From the NCBI RefSeq assembly GCF_036242395.1, contig NZ_CP108458.1, positions 6,200,001 through 6,264,000 on the forward strand: a DNA stretch of 64,000 nt. Reading direction: 5' to 3'. Origin of the DNA: Kitasatospora sp. NBC_01266. Its GTDB lineage: Bacteria > Actinomycetota > Actinomycetes > Streptomycetales > Streptomycetaceae. Shown here one piece after another: positions 25,764 to 33,256 of this stretch (the first letter of the stretch is position 1; each line of letters starts with the position of its first letter). Position numbers and translations under genes: made by a program. The notes below the pieces were generated by a model that had not been told where the DNA came from, ran no database searches, and saw nothing but the letters and a program-made list of their open reading frames with translations.

Positions 25764-26167
25764 CGGGCGCCGGCGCGGCCCGAGGGTTCGCGATGGAGCC
25801 CGGCTGGGGGCGTGACACCGGGCGCGGCACCCCGCCCGCGCAGCGCGGGCAGTTGCGGATCGCCGATCGGGTGCTGAGTCGGATCGCCGAGCTGGCGGCG
25901 CGCGACGCGCTGGGCCCCGACCGGGTCGGCGATCCGCCCCGGGTGACGGTGGCCGTCGCCGAAGGGGTCGCGCGGGTGCGGGTCGGGGTGGAGCTGCCGT
26001 TCCCGGCCGACCTCGGCCGGTGGGCGGCGGCGGTGCGGGCGGAGGTGGCCGAGCGGGTTGGCACGCTGACCGGGATCCCGACGCGCGAGGTGGTCGTGGT
26101 GGTGGAGCGGCTGCACCCGGTGGGGAGCAGCGGCCGGTCCTCGTCGGATGGAGCCGCCGATGGCTGA
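25760..26167 (+). CDS. Second Asp23-like protein
   Basis: The 135-residue protein has an Asp23-type core that is shorter and more diverged than the first copy: LRIADRVLSRIAELAARDALG, PRVTVAVAEGVARVRVGVELPFPADLGRWAAAVRAEVAERV and TREVVVVVERLHP. The start is a GTG sharing GTGA with the preceding stop. It probably joins the same membrane-proximal complex as the first Asp23 protein. Confidence 0.72.
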   Translation: MTGAGAARGFAMEPGWGRDTGRGTPPAQRGQLRIADRVLSRIAELAARDALGPDRVGDPPRVTVAVAEGVARVRVGVELPFPADLGRWAAAVRAEVAERVGTLTGIPTREVVVVVERLHPVGSSGRSSSDGAADG

Positions 26168-26723
26168 GGCCGGACCGGCGGGCGCCGGCGGACCCGGCTT
26201 CCGGGTGCCGCGCTCGCCGCGGACCCGGGCGGCGGCGCTGGTCGCGATCGCGCTGCTGGCCGGGGCGGGGCTGCTGCTCTATGACGCCGCCTCGCGCTGG
26301 GCCGGGCACCGGACCGGTAGTTGGCGCCGCTGGCTGGCCGGTCAGCTCGACTCGCGGCAGCTGGACTCCGGCTGGGTGCTGCTCGGGGCGGTGCTGGTGG
26401 GGCTGCTCGGGTGCTGGTTGTGCTGGCTGGCCTTCGCCTCGGGCGGCCGGCGCTGGCTGGTGCTCCGGCAGGCCCCGGGAGTGGTGATTGACCGGCTCGG
26501 GGTGGCCGCGCTGCTGGAGACCCGGGCGCTGGAGCTGCCGATGGTGGCGTCCGCCCGGGTGCGAGTGCGGCGGCGGCGGGTGCGGGTGACCATCCACGGC
26601 AGCGCGGATCTGGAGCGGGCCGAGGTGGTGCTGCGGCACGAGCTGTCCCGGCTGGGACTGCTGCCGGAACCGGCGCTGCGGCTGCGCGGGCGGCCGGCGA
26701 AGCACCGGCCTGCGATGCACTGA
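26160..26723 (+). CDS. Membrane protein of the Asp23 cluster, DUF6286-like
   Basis: The 187-residue protein has two membrane segments (TRAAALVAIALLAGAGLLLY and WVLLGAVLVGLLGCWLCWLAF) and a soluble C-terminal domain with a run of basic residues (VRVRRRRVRVTIHG). The ATG at 26160 overlaps the stop of the previous gene by 8 bases; an ATG four codons earlier is possible. Proteins in this position of actinobacterial Asp23 clusters are annotated DUF6286. The soluble part resembles AmaP in strand pattern. Function is unknown. Confidence 0.7.
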   Translation: MAEAGPAGAGGPGFRVPRSPRTRAAALVAIALLAGAGLLLYDAASRWAGHRTGSWRRWLAGQLDSRQLDSGWVLLGAVLVGLLGCWLCWLAFASGGRRWLVLRQAPGVVIDRLGVAALLETRALELPMVASARVRVRRRRVRVTIHGSADLERAEVVLRHELSRLGLLPEPALRLRGRPAKHRPAMH

Positions 26724-26741
26724 CCGGCGGGGCACCGACCG

Positions 26742-26786
26742 ACCGATGAACCAGCGACCGATGAACCACCGACCGACGAACTACTG
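26742..26786 (+). repeat. Three 15-bp direct repeats between two cluster genes
   Basis: GACCGATGAACCAGC is followed by GACCGATGAACCACC and the more diverged GACCGACGAACTACT. They occupy half of the 92-bp gap before amaP. If translated they would give RPMNQ/RPMNH/RPTNY units, but no credible gene is present there. Confidence 0.75.
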
Positions 26787-26815
26787 GACCGAGGCTGAGA
26801 GGACGTGGTGCAGCG

Positions 26816-27463
26816 GTGAGTCGAGCCACCGTCAACCGGCTGCTGCTCGGGGTGATCGGGGTGCTGCTGGTGCTGGGCGCGCTGCTGGTGCTGGCCGGCG
26901 GGCTCAGCCTGTACCGGCATCTGGGCGTCACACCGCCGAGCTGGTGGCCACTGACCCGGCCCGGCCGGCCCGTGCTGAGCACTGCTGAGCGCACCCGGTG
27001 GCGGGATCGGGGCTGGTGGTGGCCGGCGGTCGTCGCCGGGCTGGTGGCGCTGGCGCTGCTCGCGCTCTGGTGGCTGCTCGCCCAGCTGCGCCGGCCGACC
27101 CCGGCGGAGCTGGAGCTGCCCACGGCCGGCGTGCCGGGCCTGCGGTTGCGGCTGCGCGCGGAGGCGCTGGCCGAGGCCGTGCAGGGTGCCTCGCTGGAGC
27201 TGGCCCAGGTCACGGCGGCCCGGGTGGCGCCGGTCGGCCGGGGTCGGCGGCTGCGGCTGCGGGTGATCCTGCTGCTGGAGCCGGGTGCGGGGGTGCCGGC
27301 CGTGGTCGACGCCTTCCGGGCCGGCCCGGCCGCGCACGCGGCGGCGGCCCTGGGTCGTACCGGCGAGCTGCCGCTGGACCTGCGGATCCAGGTTGCCCCG
27401 ACACCCGCGCCGCCGCACCCCCGGAAGCGCCGCCGTGGCCGCCGCGAGGCCCGGGTCAGCTGA
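26816..27463 (+). CDS. amaP: Alkaline shock response membrane anchor protein
   Basis: The 215-residue protein has two transmembrane helices separated by an extracellular loop (NRLLLGVIGVLLVLGALLVLAGGLSLY and WWWPAVVAGLVALALLALWWLLAQL) and a C-terminal cytoplasmic domain with the Asp23-related strand pattern. This layout matches AmaP, which tethers Asp23 to the membrane. Start is a GTG preceded by GTGGTGCAGC with only a weak ribosome site. It closes the cluster; its stop codon lies inside a palindromic terminator shared with the convergent SDR gene. Confidence 0.8.
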   Translation: MSRATVNRLLLGVIGVLLVLGALLVLAGGLSLYRHLGVTPPSWWPLTRPGRPVLSTAERTRWRDRGWWWPAVVAGLVALALLALWWLLAQLRRPTPAELELPTAGVPGLRLRLRAEALAEAVQGASLELAQVTAARVAPVGRGRRLRLRVILLLEPGAGVPAVVDAFRAGPAAHAAAALGRTGELPLDLRIQVAPTPAPPHPRKRRRGRREARVS

Positions 27464-27476
27464 CCCGGGCCTCGCG
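27443..27476. terminator. Perfect 34-bp palindrome as shared terminator
   Basis: CGCGAGGCCCGGGTCAG and its exact complement meet with no loop, so the palindrome is complete over 34 bp. It contains the last codons and the stop of amaP and ends 9 bases from the convergent SDR stop. As RNA it would fold with a small forced loop and could stop both transcripts. Confidence 0.8.
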
Positions 27477-27484
27477 ATGCGCGG

Positions 27485-28246
27485 TCAGAAGGTGTGCAGC
27501 GCGCCGCCGTCGACCGGGATCATCAGGCCGGTGAGGTAGGAGGCGGCCGGTGAGAGGGCGAAGGCGGCGACCCTGCCGAACTCCTCGGGGGTGCCGTAGC
27601 GCCCCAGCGGGATCCCGGCACTGGCGGCCTTCCGGGCGGCGTCGGGGTCAGCGGCGAGCGCGTCGAGTTCGCGGACCCGGTCGGTGTCGATCCGGGCGGG
27701 CAGCAGGCCCAGCACCCGGATGCCGCGCGGGCCGAGTTCGCCGGCCAGGGCCTTGGCGGCCATCGCGAGGCCGGGCCGCAGGCCGTTGGAGACGCCCAGG
27801 TTGGGGAGCGGCTCGCGCACCGAGCTGGAGAGCACGAAGGCGATCGCCCCGCCCTCGCCGAGCGCTGCGGCCGCCGCGCGGGCCAGCCGCAGCGCGCCGA
27901 GGAAGACCGTCTCGAAGGAGTCGCGCCAGGTCTGGTCGGCCGTGTCGAGCACCGAGCCGGCGGGCGGGCCGCCGACGCTGATCAGGATGCCGTCCAGCCG
28001 GCCGAAGCGCGCCAGCGCGGTGGCGACGATCCGTTCGGCGGCCGCGGGGTCGGCATTGTCGCTGACCAGGCCGGCGGCGGTGGGCTCACCGCCGAGGGAG
28101 TCGACGGCGGCGTCCAGGGCCTGCTGCTGACGGCCGGTCAGCAGCACCTTGGCGCCGTCGGCGGCCAGCTCACGGGCGGCGGCGAAGCCGAGTCCGCGGC
28201 TGGCACCGGTGACCACGTACACCTTGTCGTGCAATCCGAGATCCAT
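27485..28246 (-). CDS. SDR-family oxidoreductase lacking the usual catalytic Tyr
   Basis: The 253-residue protein has the SDR Rossmann start VYVVTGASRGLGFAAAREL (TGxxxGxG) and the C-terminal YLTGLMIPVDGGALHTF typical of FabG-like enzymes. At the active site the serine is present (FVLSSSVREP), but the expected YxxxK is replaced by VSNGLRPG: the Tyr position is Asn and the Lys is absent. It may be an NAD(P)-binding pseudo-enzyme or use other residues. ATG at 28246 aligns with the family N-terminus. It lies 34 bases after the exonuclease gene and probably shares its transcript. Confidence 0.82.
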   Translation of the reverse strand: MDLGLHDKVYVVTGASRGLGFAAARELAADGAKVLLTGRQQQALDAAVDSLGGEPTAAGLVSDNADPAAAERIVATALARFGRLDGILISVGGPPAGSVLDTADQTWRDSFETVFLGALRLARAAAAALGEGGAIAFVLSSSVREPLPNLGVSNGLRPGLAMAAKALAGELGPRGIRVLGLLPARIDTDRVRELDALAADPDAARKAASAGIPLGRYGTPEEFGRVAAFALSPAASYLTGLMIPVDGGALHTF

Positions 28247-28280
28247 GGGGCCATCCTGCCGCAGCGGCGGGCGGGGCGGC

Positions 28281-29273
28281 TCAGCTGCCCGGGTGCGCTG
28301 CCACATCGGCGAGCAGCTGCAGGAACGCGTCCTCGCCCATCGTCGGGGTGCCCAGTTCGCGGGCCTTGCGGGCCTTGCCGCTCCAGCTGCCCGGCTCGTT
28401 GGTGACCAGCAGGCTGGTGAGCCGGCTCACCGAGGTCGCGATGTGCAGGCCGGCCGCGATCGCGCGGTCCTCCAGCAGCTCGCGGTCGGTGGCGGTGTCG
28501 CCGGTGATCGCCACCCGCATGCCCTGGATCAGCGGGCCGTCCTGCTGCCAGCGCCCGGGGTTCGGGTACGGGCAGGCCGGGCGCTTGCGGGCGGGCCGGT
28601 AAGAGGTGGCGCCCCAGGAGCCGCGAGCCGGCGAGGCACTCGCGGTCTGGCTGTCCTCGCCGAGGTCGGTGACGGCCACGCAGGTGGTCAGCGGGAGCGG
28701 CACGCCGCCGCTGCGGGCCAGGTGCAGGCTGGGGCGGAACGCCTCGGCGAGCACCCGGGCGTCGTCCAGCGCGTTGTGCGCGTGGCGCTGCTGGACGCCG
28801 AAGTAGTCGGCCAGGGTGGAGAGCTTGCCGTTGGCCAGCGGCAGGCCCAGGTCGCGGGAGAGGACCATGGTGCAGAGCCGCTGCTGCACCGGTGCGCGCA
28901 GCCCGGCCCGGGAGAACTCACGGGAGATCATGTTCCAGTCGAAGAGCGCGTTGTGGGCCACCATCACCCGGTCGCGCAGCCACTCGGACAGCTCCTCGGC
29001 GATCTGCGGGAAGGTCGGCGCGTCGGCCAGCATCGCGTTGGTCAGGCCGTGGATCCAGACGGGGCCCGGATCGCGCTCGGGGTTGACCAGGGTGTACCAG
29101 TGGTCGACCACCTCGCCCTCGGCGTCGAGCCGGTAGACGCCTGCCGAGATCACCCGGTCGGTGCGGCCCAGGCCCGTGGTCTCCACGTCGACCACCGCGT
29201 AGCCCGCGGGGCCTTCGGATGCACCGGTGCGCTGCGTGGGGATCGGGCTAGCCGTGGGCTGGAGCGCATGCAT
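28281..29273 (-). CDS. DEDDh exonuclease with C-terminal BRCT domain
   Basis: The 330-residue protein joins a DnaQ-like 3'-5' exonuclease (about 25-195) to a BRCT-like domain (about 250-325). The metal-binding residues are visible in AVVDVETTGLG, in HNALFDWNMISREF and in the DEDDh His of RHAHNALDDARVLAE. The C-terminal GMRVAITGDTATDRELLEDRAIAAGL and VSRLTSLLVTNE fit a BRCT fold. It is a likely nucleic-acid trimming or repair enzyme and not the replicative epsilon subunit. The ATG is preceded by TTAAGCT about 8 bases upstream and lacks a clear ribosome site. Confidence 0.85.
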   Translation of the reverse strand: MHALQPTASPIPTQRTGASEGPAGYAVVDVETTGLGRTDRVISAGVYRLDAEGEVVDHWYTLVNPERDPGPVWIHGLTNAMLADAPTFPQIAEELSEWLRDRVMVAHNALFDWNMISREFSRAGLRAPVQQRLCTMVLSRDLGLPLANGKLSTLADYFGVQQRHAHNALDDARVLAEAFRPSLHLARSGGVPLPLTTCVAVTDLGEDSQTASASPARGSWGATSYRPARKRPACPYPNPGRWQQDGPLIQGMRVAITGDTATDRELLEDRAIAAGLHIATSVSRLTSLLVTNEPGSWSGKARKARELGTPTMGEDAFLQLLADVAAHPGS

Positions 29274-29438
29274 GGTGCACCAGCTTAAGGGGCGGCGCCC
29301 TCGACGGATGACGGAACTCCTCGGCACGCCGGGCGATGCGGCGTGGATCACGTTGGCGGGGGACTGCGGAATAGAGTGGCAGGTGGGGCGGGTCGTACTG
29401 CTGGACGAATTTCATTCAGGTACCCGAAGGGCATCACC

Positions 29439-30482
29439 ATGCGCGCCACCGTGATTCACGGCCCCAATGACATCCGCATCGAAGAGGTCCCCGACCCGGT
29501 GATCCAGCAGCCGACCGATGCCGTGGTGCGGGTGGTGAACGCCTGCATCTGCGGCAGCGACCTGTGGGCCTACCGGGGCGTGGCGGACCGGGTGGCCGGC
29601 CAGCGGATCGGACACGAGTTCCTCGGCATCGTCGAGGAGGTGGGCGCGGCGGTCGACGGCTTCCGGGTTGGCGACTTCGTGGTGGCCCCGTTCGTCTGGT
29701 CGGACGGCACCTGCGACTACTGCCGGGACGGCCTGCAGACCTCCTGCCCGCACGGCGGCTTCTGGGGCAGCGTCGGCTCGGACGGCGGGCAGGGCGAGGC
29801 GGTCCGGGTGCCGTTCGCCGACGGCACGCTGGTCAAGCTGCCCAAGGAGGCGGCCACCGACGAGGCGCTGCTGCCCAGCCTGCTCGCGCTCTCCGACGTG
29901 ATGGCCACCGGGCACCACGCGGCCGTCGCCGCCCGGGTCCGGCCCGGCTCGACGGTCGCCGTGGTCGGTGACGGCGCGGTCGGGCTCTGCGGGGTGCTGG
30001 CCGCCCACCGGCTGGGCGCCGGCCGGATCATCGCGCTGGGGCGGCACGAGGCGCGCACCGAGATCGCCCGGAAGTTCGGTGCCACCGACGTGGTGCCCGC
30101 ACGCGGCGAGGCGGCGATCGAGGCGGTGCGTGAGCTGACCGGCGGTCAGGGCGCACACGCGGTGCTGGAGGCGGTGGGCACCGAGGAGTCGATGCGCACC
30201 GCGATCTCGATCGCCCGGGACGGCGGCGCGGTCGGCTACGTCGGCGTGCCGCACGGCGGCAGCGCGGGCGTGGACATCGGCCAGATGTTCGGCCGCAACG
30301 TGCAGCTCGGCGGCGGCGTGGCGCCGGCTCGCGCGTACATCCCGGAGCTGCTGGCCGATGTGCTGGCCGGCGACATCAACCCGGGGCTGGTCTTCGACCG
30401 CACGGTGGGCCTGGACGGCGTGCCGGACGGCTACCAGGCGATGAACGACCGCACCGCGCTCAAGGTGCGGATCGCCTTCTAG
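29439..30482 (+). CDS. Zinc-dependent alcohol dehydrogenase family protein
   Basis: The 347-residue MDR enzyme has the catalytic zinc site (CICGSDLWAYRG and RIGHEFLGIVEEVG), a partial structural-zinc-like lobe (GTCDYCRDGLQTSCPHGGFWG, with three of the usual four Cys), and the nucleotide-binding GDGAVGLCGVLAAHRLGA. The ALGRHEARTEIARKFGA segment points to NADP preference (Arg/His after the second strand), as inference. GAAGG precedes the ATG. The physiological alcohol or aldehyde is unknown. It ends at a strong hairpin before moaA. Confidence 0.88.
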   Translation: MRATVIHGPNDIRIEEVPDPVIQQPTDAVVRVVNACICGSDLWAYRGVADRVAGQRIGHEFLGIVEEVGAAVDGFRVGDFVVAPFVWSDGTCDYCRDGLQTSCPHGGFWGSVGSDGGQGEAVRVPFADGTLVKLPKEAATDEALLPSLLALSDVMATGHHAAVAARVRPGSTVAVVGDGAVGLCGVLAAHRLGAGRIIALGRHEARTEIARKFGATDVVPARGEAAIEAVRELTGGQGAHAVLEAVGTEESMRTAISIARDGGAVGYVGVPHGGSAGVDIGQMFGRNVQLGGGVAPARAYIPELLADVLAGDINPGLVFDRTVGLDGVPDGYQAMNDRTALKVRIAF

Positions 30483-30508
30483 AACAAGCCTCAGGCCTGT
30501 CCGGCGAG

Positions 30509-30547
30509 CACGAACCCCACCAGGACATGATCTTGGTGGGGTTCGTG
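30509..30547 (+). terminator. Terminator after the alcohol dehydrogenase gene
   Basis: CACGAACCCCACCA pairs perfectly with TGGTGGGGTTCGTG (14 bp) around an 11-base loop, 26 bases after the stop codon. It separates this transcript from moaA. Confidence 0.8.
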
Positions 30548-30621
30548 GCCAAGCTAAGCTGGCGCTCGGTCCGCCTGTGCTGGGTCGGGCGCCGGTTCGC
30601 GACAGGAAAGAGGTGGGCACC

Positions 30622-31611
30622 GTGCTGCTGGACGGCTTCGGCCGACAGGCCGTCGATCTGCGGGTCTCGCTCACCGACCGGTGCAATCTGCGCTGCACCT
30701 ACTGCATGCCCGAGCAGGGCCTGCAGTGGCTGGCCAAGCCCGAACTGCTGACCGACGAGGAGATCGTGCGCCTGGTCGCCCTGGCGGTGCGCGACCTGGG
30801 CGTGCGCGAGGTGCGGTTCACCGGCGGCGAGCCGCTGCTGCGCCCGGGCCTGGTGTCGATCGTCGCGGCCTGCGCCGAGCTGGCACCGCGCCCCGAGCTC
30901 TCGCTCACCACCAACGGTGTGGGGCTGGCGCGCACCGCGCGGGCGCTGCGCGAGGCGGGTCTGGACCGGGTCAACGTGTCGCTGGACACCTTGGACGAGC
31001 AGACCTTCCACACCCTGACCCGCCGCCGGCGCCACCAGGACGTGCTCGACGGGCTGGCCGCCGCCGAGCGGGCGGGGCTGACCCCGGTGAAGCTCAACGC
31101 GGTGCTGATGCGCGGCGTCAACGACCACGAGGCGCCCGAGCTGCTCGCCTGGTGCCTGGAGCGCGGCTACCAGCTGCGGTTCATCGAGCAGATGCCGTTG
31201 GACGCCCAGCACGGCTGGGACCGTTCGCGGATGATCACCGCCGAGGAGATCCTGGAGCTGCTCGCGGCCCGCTTCACCCTCACGCCCGAGCCCGCCGCCG
31301 TGCGCGGGGCGGCTCCCGCCGAGCGCTGGCTGGTGGACGGCGGTCCCGCGACGGTCGGGGTGATCGCCTCGGTCACCCGGCCGTTCTGCCGCGCCTGCGA
31401 CCGCACCCGGCTGACCGCCGACGGCCAGGTCCGCAACTGCCTCTTCGCGACCGGCGAGACCGATCTGCGCACCGCCCTGCGCTCCGGTGCCTCGGATGCC
31501 GAGCTGGGCGCGCTGTGGCGGGTGGCGATGTGGGGCAAGAAGGCGGGCGCGGGGATAGACGGTCCGCAGTTCAACCAGCCCGACCGCCCGATGTCCGCGA
31601 TCGGCGGCTGA
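30622..31611 (+). CDS. moaA: GTP 3',8-cyclase MoaA
   Basis: MoaA is the radical-SAM enzyme that turns GTP into the 3',8-cyclo intermediate at the start of molybdenum cofactor synthesis. The 329-residue protein has the N-terminal cluster motif CNLRCTYC (Cys21, 25, 28), VRFTGGEPLLRPG for SAM binding, and the C-terminal second cluster (FCRACDRTRLTADGQVRNC). The usual GG terminus is present as AIGG. GTG at 30622 is chosen for GGAAAGAGG 8 bases upstream; earlier GTGs at 30577 and 30613 are weaker. It is not in an operon with other moa genes here. Confidence 0.95.
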   Translation: MLLDGFGRQAVDLRVSLTDRCNLRCTYCMPEQGLQWLAKPELLTDEEIVRLVALAVRDLGVREVRFTGGEPLLRPGLVSIVAACAELAPRPELSLTTNGVGLARTARALREAGLDRVNVSLDTLDEQTFHTLTRRRRHQDVLDGLAAAERAGLTPVKLNAVLMRGVNDHEAPELLAWCLERGYQLRFIEQMPLDAQHGWDRSRMITAEEILELLAARFTLTPEPAAVRGAAPAERWLVDGGPATVGVIASVTRPFCRACDRTRLTADGQVRNCLFATGETDLRTALRSGASDAELGALWRVAMWGKKAGAGIDGPQFNQPDRPMSAIGG

Positions 31612-31618
31612 CGGACCC

Positions 31619-31888
31619 TCAGGCGCCGTCCGACTCCTGCTGCCGCGTCCAGTCGGCCAGTGTCACCGTCTCGCGCAGGAAGCCGCGCACGCTCAGGAAC
31701 TGGCTCAGCTGCTCGCGGTGCTCGGTGCAGGCCAGCCAGGTCTTGCGGCGGTCCGGGGTGTGCAGCTTCGGGTTGTTCCAGACCAGCACCCAGTCGGCGG
31801 CCGCCTTGCAGCCCTTGGCCGAGCACTTGGGGGGGCCGGCGGGGCCCTGCGGGGTGTTGCCTGCCGCGCCGAAGAAGTCGATGCTCAT
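31619..31888 (-). CDS. Small Cys/His-containing conserved protein
   Basis: The 89-residue protein has a probable zinc-binding set: PKCSAKGCKAAADW near residue 22, then LACTEHREQL near residue 53, i.e. C-x4-C and C-x2-H. Trp and basic residues lie between them (WVLVWNNPKLHTPDRRKTW). Related actinobacterial proteins are sometimes named acetone carboxylase, a label I consider misleading as it has no carboxylase features. It converges on moaA with 7 bases between stops. The ATG has no strong ribosome site. Confidence 0.7.
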   Translation of the reverse strand: MSIDFFGAAGNTPQGPAGPPKCSAKGCKAAADWVLVWNNPKLHTPDRRKTWLACTEHREQLSQFLSVRGFLRETVTLADWTRQQESDGA

Positions 31889-32208
31889 GATCGACAGTTT
31901 CTCACCCGGGGCGGTTTCTTCCGGCGGCTGGCGGAGCAGGATCCGTACCGGGGGCCCGACCTGATGCGGACATGGCGACGCCGGGCAGCCACGGGGGGAG
32001 CCGCCCGGCGTCGGTCCGTCGCTCCGACGGGGGATGCGGAGCGCGTACGCAGTATGTCACGGACAGATGGCCTCTTGGCTAGAGCTTCCAAGATTTATTT
32101 GAGCTTCTCCTGAGGTTTAGGGGTGGCATAGGGTGCGAAAAGCGGGCAATCCGGTCACAGCTGATCGGGAACCTCAGCTGTCGCCCGGACTTGCCCGTGT
32201 ACGGAGAG
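31889..32208. other. Gene-free region with one hairpin and an AT-rich stretch
   Basis: This 320-bp gap lies between two minus-strand genes. GACGCCGGGC and GCCCGGCGTC (31977-32012) form a 10-bp stem around a 16-base loop. From 32050 to 32215 the sequence is markedly AT-richer and contains GGCATAGGGT and TTTATTTGAGC. It may include the promoter of the small Cys/His protein gene and the end of the DUF3099 transcript. No convincing ORF was found. Confidence 0.5.
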
Positions 32209-32592
32209 TCAGATTTTTTCCGATGCTTCCGGCGTCTCCGGCGTCCCGGGGGTCGCCCCGCCCCGGCCGCCGCCGCCCGTGCCGCCGGGGCCGAGCATCA
32301 GCGGGGTGTCGGCCGGCACGTCGAAGGAGCTCGGCAGACCCGGGGCCTTCTCCCGGCCGGCGTTGGCGATGATCACCGCGAAGTACGGCAGCAGCACGCC
32401 GCCGGCCAGCGCGCCGATGGCGACATAGCGCTGGACGTGCCACAGCGCCACCGCCAAGAGCACGCAGGCCGTGCGGATCAGCATCGAGACCACGTAGCGG
32501 CGCTGCCGCCCGCGAACGTCCTCGGAGAGGCCGGTCCGGGCTCCGGTGATGCGGAAGACCCGACCGTCGTCCGACTTCCTGCCCATCTGCAT
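32209..32592 (-). CDS. DUF3099-family membrane protein
   Basis: The 127-residue protein has an N-terminal cytoplasmic segment (KSDDGRVFRITGARTGLSEDVRGRQRRYVVSM), two membrane helices (IRTACVLLAVALWHVQRYVAIGALAGGVLLPYFAVIIA) and a Gly/Pro-rich tail. The order ITGA...S.D...R.RRY followed by two helices is the DUF3099 pattern, common in actinomycetes and of unknown role. ATG at 32592 is preferred because AAGG lies just upstream; ATG two codons later is also possible. Confidence 0.78.
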   Translation of the reverse strand: MQMGRKSDDGRVFRITGARTGLSEDVRGRQRRYVVSMLIRTACVLLAVALWHVQRYVAIGALAGGVLLPYFAVIIANAGREKAPGLPSSFDVPADTPLMLGPGGTGGGGRGGATPGTPETPEASEKI

Positions 32593-32648
32593 CGCCGCCT
32601 TAGCTCCCACCCGTGCGACACCGATTCCGCCCGGTTTGCTCCACCGTA

Positions 32649-32684
32649 CGCTCCCCCGGTCGCCACCTGGAGAGTGGGGGAGCG
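32649..32684 (-). terminator. Terminator of the tldD-pmbA-kptA operon
   Basis: CGCTCCCCC pairs perfectly with GGGGGAGCG around an 18-base loop, beginning 6 bases after the kptA stop codon. Confidence 0.65.
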
Positions 32685-32689
32685 ACGTG

Positions 32690-33244
32690 TCAGGCGGCGG
32701 TGTGCCGGGTGAGGTAGCCGGGCGGCACGGTGTCGGTGAGCCAGACGCCGTTGTCGCTGACCCGGAACGCGTGGCCGGTCGCGGCCAGAGCCGCCGCGTC
32801 CACCCGCAGTACCACCGGGCGGCCGTGCCGGGCGCCGACCTTGAGCGCCGTCGCGACCTCGGCCGACAAGTGCACGTCCTGGCGGCTCATCGGGCGCAGG
32901 CCTTCGGCGAGGATGGCCGGCAGGGTGCGCTCGGCGGTGCCGTGGAAGAGCGCGGCGGGTGGCTCGGCGGCGGCCAGGCCGAGGTCGACCGCCACCGTGT
33001 GGCCCTGGCTGGCCCGGATCCGCTCGCCGTCCGCCGAGTAGGCGAAGCGCTGCTTGTCGTTGGTCGCCACCACCTGGTCCAGCTCCGCGCGGCTGAGCGA
33101 ACTCCCTTGCTCGGCGAAGGCGTTGAGCAGGGCGCCGACCGGGACCCAGCCGGCCTCGTCGAGGGTCAGGCCGAAGGCGCCCGGGTCGTGCCGCAGTATG
33201 CGGGAGAGGCGTTTGGAGGTCTTGACCATGCGTTTTTCGTCCAA
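32690..33244 (-). CDS. kptA: RNA 2'-phosphotransferase KptA/Tpt1 family
   Basis: KptA removes an internal RNA 2'-phosphate using NAD, giving ADP-ribose cyclic phosphate. The 184-residue protein has the family set of Arg and His motifs: TSKRLSRILRHDPGAFGL at the N-terminus, IRASQGHTVAVDLGL, LFHGTAERTLPAILAEGL, and SRQDVHLSAE. In bacteria without tRNA splicing its substrate is unclear. The TTG at 33244 is chosen because GGAAGG lies 7 bases upstream; the ATG five codons later (MVKTSKR) has no such site. It lies 12 bases after pmbA. Confidence 0.9.
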   Translation of the reverse strand: MDEKRMVKTSKRLSRILRHDPGAFGLTLDEAGWVPVGALLNAFAEQGSSLSRAELDQVVATNDKQRFAYSADGERIRASQGHTVAVDLGLAAAEPPAALFHGTAERTLPAILAEGLRPMSRQDVHLSAEVATALKVGARHGRPVVLRVDAAALAATGHAFRVSDNGVWLTDTVPPGYLTRHTAA

Positions 33245-33256
33245 TGAGGTTCCTTC

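Noticed and set aside
26746..26988. Short ORF beginning MNQRPMNHRPTNYW before amaP
   Set aside because: It runs over the 15-bp repeats and into amaP in another frame, and has no ribosome site.
31619..31888. Acetone carboxylase gene
   Set aside because: The 89-residue protein has only a small Cys/His motif and none of the domains of that enzyme.
32054..32113. Possible 19-codon peptide in the AT-rich gap
   Set aside because: No ribosome site or leaderless box; isolated on the opposite strand to its neighbours.
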